A model generated the notes under the pieces. The model ran no database searches and was not told the DNA's origin. It saw nothing but the letters and a program-made list of their open reading frames with translations. From positions 1 through 64,000 of the forward strand of contig LJXT01000003.1 of NCBI GenBank assembly GCA_001314815.1: 64,000 nucleotides of DNA. Direction: 5' to 3'. Numbering within the stretch: position 1 is the first letter of the stretch; every line of letters starts with the position of its first letter. Positions 17,927-28,477 of this stretch are shown here, piece by piece. Both the position numbers and the translations under genes were made by a program. Source of the stretch: Algoriphagus marincola HL-49. GTDB taxonomy: Bacteria; Bacteroidota; Bacteroidia; Cytophagales; Cyclobacteriaceae.

Positions 17927-18771
17927 TCAAAGACAGAATTGGCAATCTTCATGGCTTCTACAAGCTCAGCCTTATTTAGTTGCAGGTCAAAGCCCTCTCC
18001 TTCCAATGCCTCAATCATCACTTCTGTAGCCATATTTCCAACTAAGTCATCCTTGGCCATCGGACATCCTCCAAAACCTTTCAGGGCTCCATCAAATCTT
18101 CTACAGCCTCCTTTGAGTGCAGCGAGTACCTTTACCTGGATAGATTCCCGACGACTATGCAGGTGAGCTCCAAAAGTAAGGTGTGGAAAAGAGTTGATTT
18201 GCACTTCAAAAAGCTCTGTGATCAAATCCGTATCAGCCACTCCAATGGTATCACTCAGGGAAATGGTCTTTACATCCAACTGATCGAGTTTTTCTACAAA
18301 TTCTGCCACCAACTCCGGTGAATATGGATCGCCATAAGGATTCCCAAATCCCATGCTCAGGTAAACTACCTGTTCTTTTCCCTTGACTTCACAAATGTTT
18401 TGAATCGACTCGACAGTCTCTAAAGCTTGGGCAATGCTTGCCTTGGTATTTCTTTGTTGAAAGGTCTCAGAGACAGAAAGTGGAAAACCGAGGTAATCGA
18501 TTTCTTCAAACTGCAAGGCATCCTCCGCCCCTCTTATATTCGCCACAATAGCCAAAAGCTTGGATTGAGCCTTATGTAGATCAAGCATTTCCAATACCTC
18601 AGCAGTATCCCGCATTTGAGGAATAGCTTTTGGGCTTACAAAACTTCCAAAATCAATGGTATGAAAACCAACTTCCAAAAGTTGATTGATGTAAGCAGCC
18701 TTAATAGAAGTATCTATGAAATCCGGAATTCCCTGCATGGCATCCCGTGGACATTCGATCAATTGAATCAT
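17923..18771 (-). CDS. Hydroxymethylglutaryl-CoA lyase
   Basis: HMGL-like fold: IECPRDAMQG, GFHTIDFGSFVSPKAIPQM, SLSDTIGVAD, GAHLHSR, GGCPMAKDDLVGNMATE; start at the internal Met preferred. Confidence 0.88.
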   Translation of the reverse strand: MIQLIECPRDAMQGIPDFIDTSIKAAYINQLLEVGFHTIDFGSFVSPKAIPQMRDTAEVLEMLDLHKAQSKLLAIVANIRGAEDALQFEEIDYLGFPLSVSETFQQRNTKASIAQALETVESIQNICEVKGKEQVVYLSMGFGNPYGDPYSPELVAEFVEKLDQLDVKTISLSDTIGVADTDLITELFEVQINSFPHLTFGAHLHSRRESIQVKVLAALKGGCRRFDGALKGFGGCPMAKDDLVGNMATEVMIEALEGEGFDLQLNKAELVEAMKIANSVFD

Positions 18772-18860
18772 ACTCGAAGATAGGCAGAATGATGAAAACA
18801 AGCTTCTAAAAATGTCTGAGCGGAGAATAGCCTGTTTATTCGCCCAAAAATCAAAGCACC

Positions 18861-20216
18861 TTAATCAATAACGTTTTTCCTATTTGAGAATTTACCAGAA
18901 GCAGGTTGGTTTGGTTTTGGTTCGTTGGATTGGGATTCATTTTGCGAGGATTTCCGCTGAAACTTCTCAGAAGGATTAGTTTTTTTGGAAAAATCTGACT
19001 CGCGCTTTTTGAATTTCGAACCGCTTTTTTTCTTTTGGAATTTGGGCTTTTCATGCCTGGATTTTTTTTCCTCCCGACTGTAGCCTGGACCTTTTTCAAA
19101 ACCTTCCGGCAATTCCAATTGGTTGATTTCCATCCCGATCAATTCTTCGATTCTTCGGAATTTGGGCTGATCCTTGGGATTTACAAAAGTGATCGCCTCA
19201 CCTTCCATATCAGCTCTTGCCGTTCGACCCACTCGATGCACATAATCCTCCGGATCTCCCGGCGTATCAAAATTGATCACCAGTTCAATTCCCACCACAT
19301 CAATTCCCCTCGAAATAATATCGGTACCAACCAAAATTTTTAATGTCTTATTCTTGAAGTTGGACATGATTTTTTCACGCTCAACTTGCTCTAAGTCAGA
19401 GTGAAAAGCTTCTACTTCAAACTTCTTTCGGAGTACTTTATGAAGCGACTTGACCTTTTCCTTGGTGGAGGCGAAAATGATCACAGCTTCGTAATCTTTT
19501 TGCGAAAGGATATTGATTACCAGTTCCTCCTTTTGGCCATCATAGACAGAGTAAAAAGACTGCGTCACCCCTTCTGCTGTTTTACCAAGAGCAATGGAAA
19601 TCTCCTCTGGATTTTGGAGGATTTTCATGCTAAACTGCCGGATTTTTGGCGGCATGGTAGCAGAAAAAAGAACAGTCTGCCGATTTTTCGGGAGGTAATT
19701 GATGATTTTCAATATATCATCAGAAAAGCCCATGTCGAGCATGCGGTCAGCCTCGTCAAGAATTAGGTGCTCGAGTGAACTGAGGTCTATTTTCCCTCCG
19801 GCCAGCAAGGCAATCAATCTTCCTGGTGTTGCAACGACGATTTCTGCTCCTGTCTCGAGCGCCTTTTTCTGTTGCTCCCAAACGATCCCGTCTCCGCCGC
19901 CATAGACCGGGATGGAACTGATTCCCAAGAAATACGCAAAGCCTTGTATCTGTTGATCGATCTGTATGGCTAGTTCTCGGGTCGGTGCTAAAATCAACGT
20001 GTTGAGAGAGGAACTACCTGATTTCGAAATTTTATTTAAGACCGGGAGAATGAAGGCAGCTGTCTTTCCTGTACCAGTTTGCGCACAAGCAATCAGGTCT
20101 CTATTTTGAATGATAACCGGTATGGCTTTTTCCTGAATGGGGGTAGGCTTTTCAAAGCCCATAGCATCCAGTCCTTCTTGAAGACTGGATTCAAAATTAA
20201 ATACTGAGAAATCCAA
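18861..20216 (-). CDS. DEAD/DEAH-box RNA helicase, RhlE-like
   Basis: All DEAD-box motifs (AQTGTGKTAAF, LDEADRMLDMG, SATMP, HRVGRTAR) with basic C-terminal tail. Confidence 0.93.
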   Translation of the reverse strand: MDFSVFNFESSLQEGLDAMGFEKPTPIQEKAIPVIIQNRDLIACAQTGTGKTAAFILPVLNKISKSGSSSLNTLILAPTRELAIQIDQQIQGFAYFLGISSIPVYGGGDGIVWEQQKKALETGAEIVVATPGRLIALLAGGKIDLSSLEHLILDEADRMLDMGFSDDILKIINYLPKNRQTVLFSATMPPKIRQFSMKILQNPEEISIALGKTAEGVTQSFYSVYDGQKEELVINILSQKDYEAVIIFASTKEKVKSLHKVLRKKFEVEAFHSDLEQVEREKIMSNFKNKTLKILVGTDIISRGIDVVGIELVINFDTPGDPEDYVHRVGRTARADMEGEAITFVNPKDQPKFRRIEELIGMEINQLELPEGFEKGPGYSREEKKSRHEKPKFQKKKSGSKFKKRESDFSKKTNPSEKFQRKSSQNESQSNEPKPNQPASGKFSNRKNVID

Positions 20217-20380
20217 AATGGGATAATTAAAGTGATAAAAAGCTTAATGAAGCTCATCAAATATAACTCGAATTCGGCTTGAAAGCCAATCTGCAAGCGA
20301 TAAAGTCCTTCATCGACAGTTCAATTGAAATAACGTTCTGATTTGACTATCTTTCTTCAGTCTTATTTGATCGCCCATTT

Positions 20381-21442
20381 ATGTCAAAAACCCTTACTCA
20401 AATTTCAATTTTCCTGCTCCTGTTTTTATCAGGCCTCGTGCAAGCTCAAAACTTTTCCATTTCGGGGAAAATTGTCGATTCGGAATCCGGGGAATATATT
20501 GATGGAGTCAGCGTCACACTTCGCGGCACTGCTTATGGAACTACCTCGGTGGCAGGCGGCAATTTTGAATTCAAAAATCTCCCAAAAGACAAATATGTAC
20601 TTGCGGTCAATTATAATGGGTACAATCGACTAGAGCGGAACATTAGACTCAAAGAAGATTTGGATTTGGGCGCTATCGCACTAGTGCGAATTGGTGCTGA
20701 AGGAAGTGGACAAGCCCTGCAAAAGACCATTCGAGCCGATAATATCATTCGCCTTCTCAATGAGCGCCCCAATTTTATTGGAGGAAATATGGTGTACGGA
20801 ATTCCACCGGAACCCAAAAAATTAGAAGGAAATAACTATCTGGACAGCAAATGGAATCGGGCATCTATCCTACTCTATCGAGATCAGCAAATGCTTGAAG
20901 GATTCCGTGCGCGCTATAACATTGTATCCAATATGTTTGAGCTGATGGAACCAGAGAACAACCTGGTCTCTGTTATGCCAGGTCTACGGATCCAAAATAT
21001 CGTGTGGATAGATTCGACCTACCAAGTCCCACGATATTTTGTAAATGGAATGGACTTTCAAGACGAAGGTGCACCTATTGCAGGATTTTTTGAAGTGCTG
21101 GTAGATGGCGAGCTTCCATTGATGAGACGGACCACAGCCTATCTCAAAGAATCCAATTATAATACTGCCCTGATGGTCGGAGAGCGGAATGACAAAATTC
21201 TAAAGCGGAATACCTATTACTACCTAGAGGGCAAAAACATCATAGAAATCCCAAAAAAGCGAAAGAAGTTTTTTCAAATTTTTGGAGGCAAAGCTGAAGA
21301 AATAGAAGCTTATACTTCAGAAAATAGCTTTAATGTAAAAGACCCCAGTGCTATTTTTCAAATATTCACCCATTACAACTCCAAGTTTCCTGGATTTCAA
21401 CCTATTATCAATCAGCTACTTGATGAAGTAGACCAACCCTAA
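20381..21442 (+). CDS. Secreted protein with carboxypeptidase-like regulatory domain
   Basis: Signal peptide, FSISGKIVDSESGEYIDGVSVTLRGTAYGTTS beta-sandwich motif; remainder uncharacterised. Confidence 0.65.
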   Translation: MSKTLTQISIFLLLFLSGLVQAQNFSISGKIVDSESGEYIDGVSVTLRGTAYGTTSVAGGNFEFKNLPKDKYVLAVNYNGYNRLERNIRLKEDLDLGAIALVRIGAEGSGQALQKTIRADNIIRLLNERPNFIGGNMVYGIPPEPKKLEGNNYLDSKWNRASILLYRDQQMLEGFRARYNIVSNMFELMEPENNLVSVMPGLRIQNIVWIDSTYQVPRYFVNGMDFQDEGAPIAGFFEVLVDGELPLMRRTTAYLKESNYNTALMVGERNDKILKRNTYYYLEGKNIIEIPKKRKKFFQIFGGKAEEIEAYTSENSFNVKDPSAIFQIFTHYNSKFPGFQPIINQLLDEVDQP

Positions 21443-21452
21443 TTATTCTACG

Positions 21453-23327
21453 ATGAAAAAAATCTTTACCCTTGTCACCCTGCTTTCATGCTCCTTTTTG
21501 ACCTTTGGTCAAAACCTACCCGGGCTAGCCCCCGGACAAACCCCAACAGAAAAACCCATCTTACATGGTAAGAATTGGATGGCAATTACCGGAAAGCCAC
21601 TTGCAGCCACAGCCGGTGCCACTATTTTTAACCAAGGAGGGAATGCAGTAGATGCAGCTTGCGCGATGCTTGCTGCTACAGCCACCATGTGGGATGTACT
21701 CTCTTGGGGAGGTGAAACACAGGCTTTGATTTACCATCCTGAACTCAAGAAAGTCATTGCTATCAATGCACTTGGCTATGCACCTACAGGTGCGACAGTC
21801 GAGTTTTACAAATCTCAGGGAATGGAATACCCGCCAGCCTTTGGTCCTTTGGCAGCCACAACACCCGGCACTCCCGGTGGATTGATGACCATGCTAGCTG
21901 AATACGGCACCCTTTCTCTTGAGCAGGTGCTCGCTCCTGCCATGCAACTCGCCCAAGGCTATCCCATCGAAGCGCAGACAGCCAATTCCATCGAAGGCGC
22001 TAAAGAGAGAATCAAAGAATGGCCCTACTCCAAAGAAGTTTTCCTTCCCCACCTTGGTGAGGAGCGAGAGGCACCAGCACCCGGTGAGATTTTTGTTCAA
22101 AAGGACTTGTATGAGACTTTGAGGAAATTGGTGGAGACCGAAAAGGAAGCCCTAGCCGCAGGAAAATCCAGAGAAGAAGCAATCTACGCCGCCAATGAGC
22201 GATTTTACAGAGGTGATATTGCCAAAGAAATCGTGCGCGGTACCCAGGAGCAAGGTGGTCTTTTTACAGAAGAAGATCTAGCTAACTGGGAAGTGAAAAT
22301 TGAAGAGCCCTTGATGGTCGATTACAAAGGAATTCAGGTCTACAAGCTTCAAGAGTGGACTCAAGGCCCGGCTTTGCTTCAATCATTGAATATTCTGGAA
22401 AATTTTGATTTGCAGAAAATGGGCTATAACAGTGCCGAGTATCTACACACAGTGTATCAGGCCATGAATTTGGCTTTTGCTGATCGGGACTTTTATTACT
22501 CTGATCCTGCTTTTGAGCCAAAAAGCCCGATTCAAGGCCTTTTATCAAAGGAATATGCAAAAGATCGAGCGAAACTAATTAAAGACATCAACGATCCCGA
22601 AATGGGCGCAGGAGATCCTTACCCTTATCAAGGAGGAAGTAATCCTTTCAAAAATATGCTTAGCCTACAAGGCGAAACTACTGAAGAGCAAATTCACCTC
22701 GCTGAACTGTCAGGTACAGATGATCCATATTTTGAAGCATTTTTCAGTGGCACCACCTCCATTCAGGCAGCAGATAAGGACGGTTGGGTTGTGTCCGTGA
22801 CTCCAAGTGGCGGTTGGGTACCGGCTGTAATCGCAGGTCGCACCGGAGTAGGCTTGAGTCAGCGTATGCAGAGCTTTGTACTGGATGAAAAGCTAAATCC
22901 ATACAATCTCCCTGAGCCGGGAAAAAGACCTAGAGTTACTTTGACACCAAGTTTAGCGCTGAAGGACGGTAAGCCGTTTTTATCCTTTGCGGTGCAGGGA
23001 GGTGATTCTCAGGATCAAAATTTGTTGCAGTATTTTCTGAATGTGGTCGAATTTGGTATGAATGTGCAGGAAGCAGCCGAAGCTGCGAATATGAATTCCC
23101 TGCAAATGCAAAGCTCCTTTGGTGCTCACGAGATTAAACCCGGACACATGATTCTCAGAGAGGATACCCCCGTATGGATCAGGTCCGAGTTGGTCAAGAA
23201 AGGCTACATCATGGATTTTTGGCCACGTACTTCCGGACCTATCAATGCAATTTGGTTTGACTGGAAGCATGGCAGCATGTGGGGTGGAAGTGCGAACTAC
23301 GGAGATGATTACGGAATCGCCTGGTAA
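21453..23327 (+). CDS. Gamma-glutamyltransferase family protein
   Basis: Signal peptide; GGNAVDAACAMLAATATMWDV, GTPGGLMTMLAEYGTL, candidate N-terminal nucleophile region SGTTSIQAADKDGWVVSVTPSGGW. Confidence 0.88.
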   Translation: MKKIFTLVTLLSCSFLTFGQNLPGLAPGQTPTEKPILHGKNWMAITGKPLAATAGATIFNQGGNAVDAACAMLAATATMWDVLSWGGETQALIYHPELKKVIAINALGYAPTGATVEFYKSQGMEYPPAFGPLAATTPGTPGGLMTMLAEYGTLSLEQVLAPAMQLAQGYPIEAQTANSIEGAKERIKEWPYSKEVFLPHLGEEREAPAPGEIFVQKDLYETLRKLVETEKEALAAGKSREEAIYAANERFYRGDIAKEIVRGTQEQGGLFTEEDLANWEVKIEEPLMVDYKGIQVYKLQEWTQGPALLQSLNILENFDLQKMGYNSAEYLHTVYQAMNLAFADRDFYYSDPAFEPKSPIQGLLSKEYAKDRAKLIKDINDPEMGAGDPYPYQGGSNPFKNMLSLQGETTEEQIHLAELSGTDDPYFEAFFSGTTSIQAADKDGWVVSVTPSGGWVPAVIAGRTGVGLSQRMQSFVLDEKLNPYNLPEPGKRPRVTLTPSLALKDGKPFLSFAVQGGDSQDQNLLQYFLNVVEFGMNVQEAAEAANMNSLQMQSSFGAHEIKPGHMILREDTPVWIRSELVKKGYIMDFWPRTSGPINAIWFDWKHGSMWGGSANYGDDYGIAW

Positions 23328-23357
23328 TTGAAACAGAACCTTATCAAACCAAATAAT

Positions 23358-24815
23358 ATGAAGAACAGCTATCAACTTTCCACCTTTACGCTTTTGCTAG
23401 TCTTGCTAAGCCAGGTTTCATTTGCGCAGCGAAAAGCAAAGCCTAACCCACTCAAAGAAGCCGTGGTCGCTTCGGTCGATCAGCGATTCGAATCACTCAC
23501 AGATCTCAGTGACCGAATTTGGTCTTTTGAAGAGATTGCTTTTCAAGAAACTCAATCTGCAGCCGCTTTGTCGGATTATGCAGAGCAGTTGGGTTTTAAA
23601 GTCACCCGTGGGGTAGCAGAAATACCTACCGCATTTGTGGCGGAATATGGCTCCGGTCAGCCAATCATTGGAATTTTAGGAGAATTTGATGCCCTACCCG
23701 GACTTTCTCAAAACAAAGTTCCATACAAAAGCCCCCTTAATGAAAATGCACCTGGACATGGCTGCGGCCATAACCTCTTTGGCGTAGCTTCTTTAGGAGC
23801 TGCAGCAGCGATCAAGGACCTGATTGAATCAGGTGAAATCAAAGGAACCGTACGGTTCTACGGAACTCCGGCCGAAGAAAAGTTTTTCGGAAAGCTATGG
23901 ATGGTTCGGGCTGGTTTATTTGATGATGTTGATGTGGTGATGGATTGGCATCCTTCTGCTGAGACAAAGACTGCCGTTCAAAAGGGCTTAGCATTGGTGG
24001 ATTTCCAAGTGGAATTTTATGGACAGGCTGCCCATGCTTCCTCTGATCCTTGGAATGGTAGAAGTACAGGGGATGCCCTAGAGCTTTACACCACGGGGAT
24101 CAATTATTATCGAGAGCATATCAAGCCTACCGTTCGGATTCATTACCACATTCAAGATGCTGGAAAAGTCGTGAATGTGGTTCCTGATTATTCCAGAATT
24201 TGGGTGCGAGTGAGAGATTCTAGCCGGGAAGGTTTAATTCCTGTTTGGAAAAGAGTAGAAGCCATGGCAGAAGGTGCGGCGATCATGGCCAATGTAGACT
24301 ACAAGGTCAGCCTTATCTCTGGTGTTCATGAGGTATTGGTGAATAGAACTGGTTCTGCGGCACTTCAGAAAAACCTGGAAAGCTTAGGTCCCATTAGTTA
24401 CACAGAGGAAGAACAAGACTTCGCCAAGAAAATTCAGGAAGCTACCGGTAAGCCTCAAATCGGACTGGTTTCTAAGATTGAACCTATGGAAGAAACGGCC
24501 GAACATAGCATGGGCGGTAGCACGGATGTAGGAGATGTGAGCTGGGTGGTCCCCACTATTCGACTATCTGCAACCACAGCACCCAATGGCACTCCTTGGC
24601 ATTCTTGGGCGGTAGTGGCTTCAAGTGGAATGTCCATTGGCCACAAGGGCATGGCCTACGCTGCAAAGGCACTTTCCATGACTATGGTGGATCTTTTTGA
24701 AAATCCAGAACTGGTTGAAAGTGTCAAGATTGAATTCAAGGAGAAAAAAGGCGACTATGTCTACAAGGGCTTTGTCCCTGATGGGCCTCCCCCTATCAAT
24801 TCCAATCTCCAATAA
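23358..24815 (+). CDS. M20 family amidohydrolase/peptidase (AbgB-like), secreted
   Basis: Signal peptide, LGEFDALPGLSQ, GHGCGHNLFG, TPAEE, MDWHPSAETK motifs; start at 23358. Confidence 0.9.
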   Translation: MKNSYQLSTFTLLLVLLSQVSFAQRKAKPNPLKEAVVASVDQRFESLTDLSDRIWSFEEIAFQETQSAAALSDYAEQLGFKVTRGVAEIPTAFVAEYGSGQPIIGILGEFDALPGLSQNKVPYKSPLNENAPGHGCGHNLFGVASLGAAAAIKDLIESGEIKGTVRFYGTPAEEKFFGKLWMVRAGLFDDVDVVMDWHPSAETKTAVQKGLALVDFQVEFYGQAAHASSDPWNGRSTGDALELYTTGINYYREHIKPTVRIHYHIQDAGKVVNVVPDYSRIWVRVRDSSREGLIPVWKRVEAMAEGAAIMANVDYKVSLISGVHEVLVNRTGSAALQKNLESLGPISYTEEEQDFAKKIQEATGKPQIGLVSKIEPMEETAEHSMGGSTDVGDVSWVVPTIRLSATTAPNGTPWHSWAVVASSGMSIGHKGMAYAAKALSMTMVDLFENPELVESVKIEFKEKKGDYVYKGFVPDGPPPINSNLQ

Positions 24816-24824
24816 TATTTTCAT

Positions 24825-24852
24825 GCTCGGGACAGCATTGTCCCGAGCTATT
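24825..24852 (+). terminator. Intrinsic terminator after the M20 gene
   Basis: Perfect 10-bp stem GCTCGGGACA/TGTCCCGAGC, 4-nt loop, followed by TATTTT. Confidence 0.85.
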
Positions 24853-24872
24853 TTACCCTAACAGTCTAAGCC

Positions 24873-25328
24873 ATGTATTTTCGAAATATTTTTCTCACGC
24901 TAATTCTCTTAAACCTTGTCAATTTTGGCCATGCCCAAACGAAATCGGATGAGAAGGCTATTCAGGACTTGATTCAAAATTCATTTGATGAGTTATTTTC
25001 TGAATTCAACGCAGAAAAGGTCTCAGATTTTTATACCGAAGACTTTATCCTATTGGAGCAAGGGGAGGTTTGGGACTTGGAAATGATCCAATCTTACTTT
25101 GTCAATGCTAAAAGTGATCCTGACCGAGCTACTCGTTTGAATCGCTTTGAATTTATCAAAACCACCATTGAAGGAAATCGCGCTTGGATCGCCTATCAAA
25201 ACTACGCAACCTTCAAAAAAGACGGCGCCGTTGTGATGGAAATCCATTGGCTCGAAAGTGCTACAGCTATCAAAACAAAGAATGGTTGGCGACTGGATAT
25301 GCTTCATTCTACTAGAGTCAATGAATAG
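24873..25328 (+). CDS. Secreted nuclear transport factor 2-like (SnoaL/DUF4440-type) protein
   Basis: Signal peptide; AIQDLIQNSFDELFSEFNAEKVSDFYTEDFILLEQGEVWD. Confidence 0.65.
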   Translation: MYFRNIFLTLILLNLVNFGHAQTKSDEKAIQDLIQNSFDELFSEFNAEKVSDFYTEDFILLEQGEVWDLEMIQSYFVNAKSDPDRATRLNRFEFIKTTIEGNRAWIAYQNYATFKKDGAVVMEIHWLESATAIKTKNGWRLDMLHSTRVNE

Positions 25329-25367
25329 CACTTACAGTCAAACAAGATTGGATTTAAAATTAGAACA

Positions 25368-25850
25368 ATGACCAATAAAACCACCTTTCAGTTTATATCA
25401 GAACCCACAGATGTCAATTTTGGAGGGAAAGTTCATGGAGGGGCTGTGATGAAATGGATCGATCAAACTGCCTATGCCTGTGCAAGCAGTTGGTCTGAAA
25501 GTTACTGCGTTACCGTCTATGTTGGTGGAATTCGCTTTTACAAACCCATCAATATTGGCGACTTGGTCAAAATAGATGCTTCTGTTATATACACCGGGAA
25601 AACCAGTATTCATATTGCCGTAGACGTCTTTTCAAAAAAAGTCACCGATCCAAACTACGAAAAGAAAACCCATTGTGTGATTGTCTTTGTGGCAGTGGAT
25701 GATAATGGAAACCCCACTCCTACCAAGAAGTGGATTCCAAAAACCGAACGCGAAAAGAATCTCGAATCCTATGCAATAAAACTGAATGATCTAAGAGCCC
25801 AGATTGCTGAGGAAATGAAACCATTTATTGCAGCGGATGCTACTGAATGA
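25368..25850 (+). CDS. Acyl-CoA thioesterase (hotdog fold)
   Basis: VNFGGKVHGGAVMKWIDQTAYACASSW, IRFYKPINIGDLVKIDASVIYTGKTS. Confidence 0.88.
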   Translation: MTNKTTFQFISEPTDVNFGGKVHGGAVMKWIDQTAYACASSWSESYCVTVYVGGIRFYKPINIGDLVKIDASVIYTGKTSIHIAVDVFSKKVTDPNYEKKTHCVIVFVAVDDNGNPTPTKKWIPKTEREKNLESYAIKLNDLRAQIAEEMKPFIAADATE

Positions 25851-25866
25851 TTTGAAGTCCTACTGA

Positions 25867-27540
25867 TTATTTCCCGAATAATCGCTCCAATATTTTGTAA
25901 GTGATCAGGTAAGTAGGTCTCACCCCTTCCATTCCCAAAGCTCCTGAAGCCAAGGTACTACCTGTTTCGAGAGGGTTATCCGATGCATAGTAGGCGTAAA
26001 GGACTTTCACATTAGATCGGATGCTTTTTCGGATTCTAGAGGCTGATTGAATGGCTTTCTGGTAGTGTGCTCCTTCCATTTCCAGTCCAATTGCATTCCA
26101 GGAGGACTCCATGAAATACCGAAGAATATCCTTGTTCTGTAGGGAAGTTCCTAAAACTGTGACCATACTTCCAGAATACACTCCAAGCCCAAACCCTTCA
26201 AAGTCAGTAGCTTTTAATTCATTCTTAAATGGATAATTATCGGCTGTACCTTCAAAGACATGAGCATCGGGAATCATCAAATCGCCTTTTCCTCCATAGA
26301 GAATTCCGGCTTTGCCCATGATGGAAACCGAAACGATATTAAGTTGGAATTCTCTCCCATCTTTCTTAAATGGCTTCAAAAGCTCATCCATACACTCAAA
26401 GGCCTGCTCCCCAAAGGCATAATCCATGACCACAAAAACCGGCCTTTGGTGCGATTCTTCAGGCAATAATAATCCCGGTAGCAATTCAGGCTTTTCCAAC
26501 TTTGCAGTATCGATGATTTGTGTCCCGATATTGGTGCCAGACTGATCAGGAATATCCACAAAGCCATGCTTCAAAGCATAGGCATAAATCTTTTTACCAG
26601 CATTATTCTTCTCTCCCATCGCAATGGAGGAGGCTATTTGCTCAATATCCTCGAAGCTCTTTGAGTCTAGCACTTGAGGAGCATAGATGGTATTCAAAAC
26701 CGAGTGAAGATTGGCCGAAATAATATGAATAGGCCTTTCTAATAAGTCTAATTCATCCAGCTTCTGCATGATTTTTCCAGCCCATTGCTCACCATAGACA
26801 TGATGTCCGATTCGCTCCCTCAAGGTGGCTGAAAATGAAATCTCCCGATCATTTCCTTCCCGAATCTCCTCCATGGCAAGCTTACCCAGGTGATATATGA
26901 TGGAAAATAGACTATTTGAATTCGAACTCTTCTCAAACTTGTTGACAGCCTTAGAGGTCTCTTCAAAAGTCCTACCGATCAAATGGCTGAGGTAGGCAGA
27001 AGCCGCTTCTCGATCAAACAGCTCCCCGCTTTCTTCCTTTTTCACAAATTCCTCCAGCATCTTCCAGTTGACGGAAATCTTACCTTTAGGATCTGTACTG
27101 TTTTGATATATTTTGCTGCTCTCGATATATAAAAATGTCAGGTGGGTAAGAATATCATAGATATCTGATCTTCCCCGTGTCATTTCCACATACATGACTT
27201 GTTCATCGAGTCTGTAGCAATTTCTTCTTCTTTTCGGCGGAACGATCGGTTCCAAATGCGAAGTCTCAAGACCTTCCCGACTAATCAAACGAATGTAGCG
27301 ACATTGTTCGATTCCTCTCGGAAGACGCTCCATCACATAAAGAAGGCCGTCTAATTCTACCTTTTCGGGGTCTGTGATGGTTCCGTAAATTTCTGGACTT
27401 AATACCCGCAAAGCCTGAACCAAACTCTCACCAGAGACTCCCATCGGCTTGTAGGTACCTCGGGTAAAAAGATGTCTCATCGTGATATAAAGTCGCTCAA
27501 TGGCGGCTCTTGATTCTTGGGCTCTATTCCTTTTCATCAT
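25867..27540 (-). CDS. DUF6909 family protein, C-terminal nucleosidase/phosphorylase-like signature
   Basis: 557-aa protein resembling a conserved Bacteroidota family; C-terminal GLEMEGAHYQKAI...YYASDNPLETG. Confidence 0.55.
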   Translation of the reverse strand: MMKRNRAQESRAAIERLYITMRHLFTRGTYKPMGVSGESLVQALRVLSPEIYGTITDPEKVELDGLLYVMERLPRGIEQCRYIRLISREGLETSHLEPIVPPKRRRNCYRLDEQVMYVEMTRGRSDIYDILTHLTFLYIESSKIYQNSTDPKGKISVNWKMLEEFVKKEESGELFDREAASAYLSHLIGRTFEETSKAVNKFEKSSNSNSLFSIIYHLGKLAMEEIREGNDREISFSATLRERIGHHVYGEQWAGKIMQKLDELDLLERPIHIISANLHSVLNTIYAPQVLDSKSFEDIEQIASSIAMGEKNNAGKKIYAYALKHGFVDIPDQSGTNIGTQIIDTAKLEKPELLPGLLLPEESHQRPVFVVMDYAFGEQAFECMDELLKPFKKDGREFQLNIVSVSIMGKAGILYGGKGDLMIPDAHVFEGTADNYPFKNELKATDFEGFGLGVYSGSMVTVLGTSLQNKDILRYFMESSWNAIGLEMEGAHYQKAIQSASRIRKSIRSNVKVLYAYYASDNPLETGSTLASGALGMEGVRPTYLITYKILERLFGK

Positions 27541-27614
27541 AATTAATCTAAAAACAATGCAAATATAGGCCTGTTTTTGCCTGATCTATGAAAACTCCTT
27601 TATGAAAATATGAT

Positions 27615-28235
27615 TTAATTTTTAGCAAGAAGCTCTGAAAAATACTCCTCAAGCTTGTCTACCTTTGGTTTAATCACAAACTGGCAATAGGGTTGATAGC
27701 CATTGTCGTTGTAATAATTTTGATGCTGATTTTCAGCAGGATAGAAATTGCTAAAAGGAGTAATTTCGGTAACAATTGGTTGCGAAAAGACCTTCTTTTC
27801 GTTCATTTCTCTCTTCAGGTTTTTGGCAATTTCACCTTGCTCTTCGGTGTGAAAAAATATAGCAGATCTATACTGAGGGCCGACGTCAGCTCCCTGCCGA
27901 TTGAGTGTAGTCGGATCATGAGTCGACCAAAAAACCTCTAATAATCGCTCCAAGCTGATCACTTTGGGATCATAGAAAACTTGAATCACTTCGGCATGAC
28001 CTGTGGTAGCACTGCAAACTGCACGATAACTTGGATTTTCGACAAAACCACCTGAGTAACCTGAGACTACATTTTTGACACCCTCTAAGCGCTGAAAAAC
28101 TGCCTCGGTACACCAAAAACAGCCTGCACCTAAAGTGATGACAGATTCTCCTTCTGGAATTGTGACTGAAGTAGTTGGTAATGATTGATTCGTATCCATA
28201 TTGAGTATTTGGGATTCAAACCGAGGAATAGTCAC
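27615..28235 (-). CDS. msrA: Peptide-methionine (S)-S-oxide reductase MsrA
   Basis: GAGCFWCTEAVFQRLEGV catalytic motif, HYNDNGYQPYCQFVI; GTG start overlapping upstream stop or internal ATG at 28196. Confidence 0.94.
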   Translation of the reverse strand: MTIPRFESQILNMDTNQSLPTTSVTIPEGESVITLGAGCFWCTEAVFQRLEGVKNVVSGYSGGFVENPSYRAVCSATTGHAEVIQVFYDPKVISLERLLEVFWSTHDPTTLNRQGADVGPQYRSAIFFHTEEQGEIAKNLKREMNEKKVFSQPIVTEITPFSNFYPAENQHQNYYNDNGYQPYCQFVIKPKVDKLEEYFSELLAKN

Positions 28236-28471
28236 TTTAGTTTCGAAATCCTTATCGGTCCTACTGGAAGTGCTTCCTTATCAAGCAGTTTTCCTTTTTG
28301 AGTGATTAGAATTTCACCCTCTTGATACATTTCAAAGGCCTTTTGGCGGATATCTGGTAAAAACTCACGCCATGATTCGGGGTACATCCTCCGAACTACC
28401 TCAGATGGACAAAAAGAGGTATCAGGCCGCTGTCTGCAAAATTCCAAAATCGCTATTCGCAAAATATCCAT
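28232..28471 (-). CDS. DUF3253 family protein
   Basis: Small winged-helix-like protein with FCPSEVVRRMYPESWREFLPDIRQKAFEMYQEGEILITQKGK. Confidence 0.75.
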   Translation of the reverse strand: MDILRIAILEFCRQRPDTSFCPSEVVRRMYPESWREFLPDIRQKAFEMYQEGEILITQKGKLLDKEALPVGPIRISKLK

Positions 28472-28477
28472 GCACTC

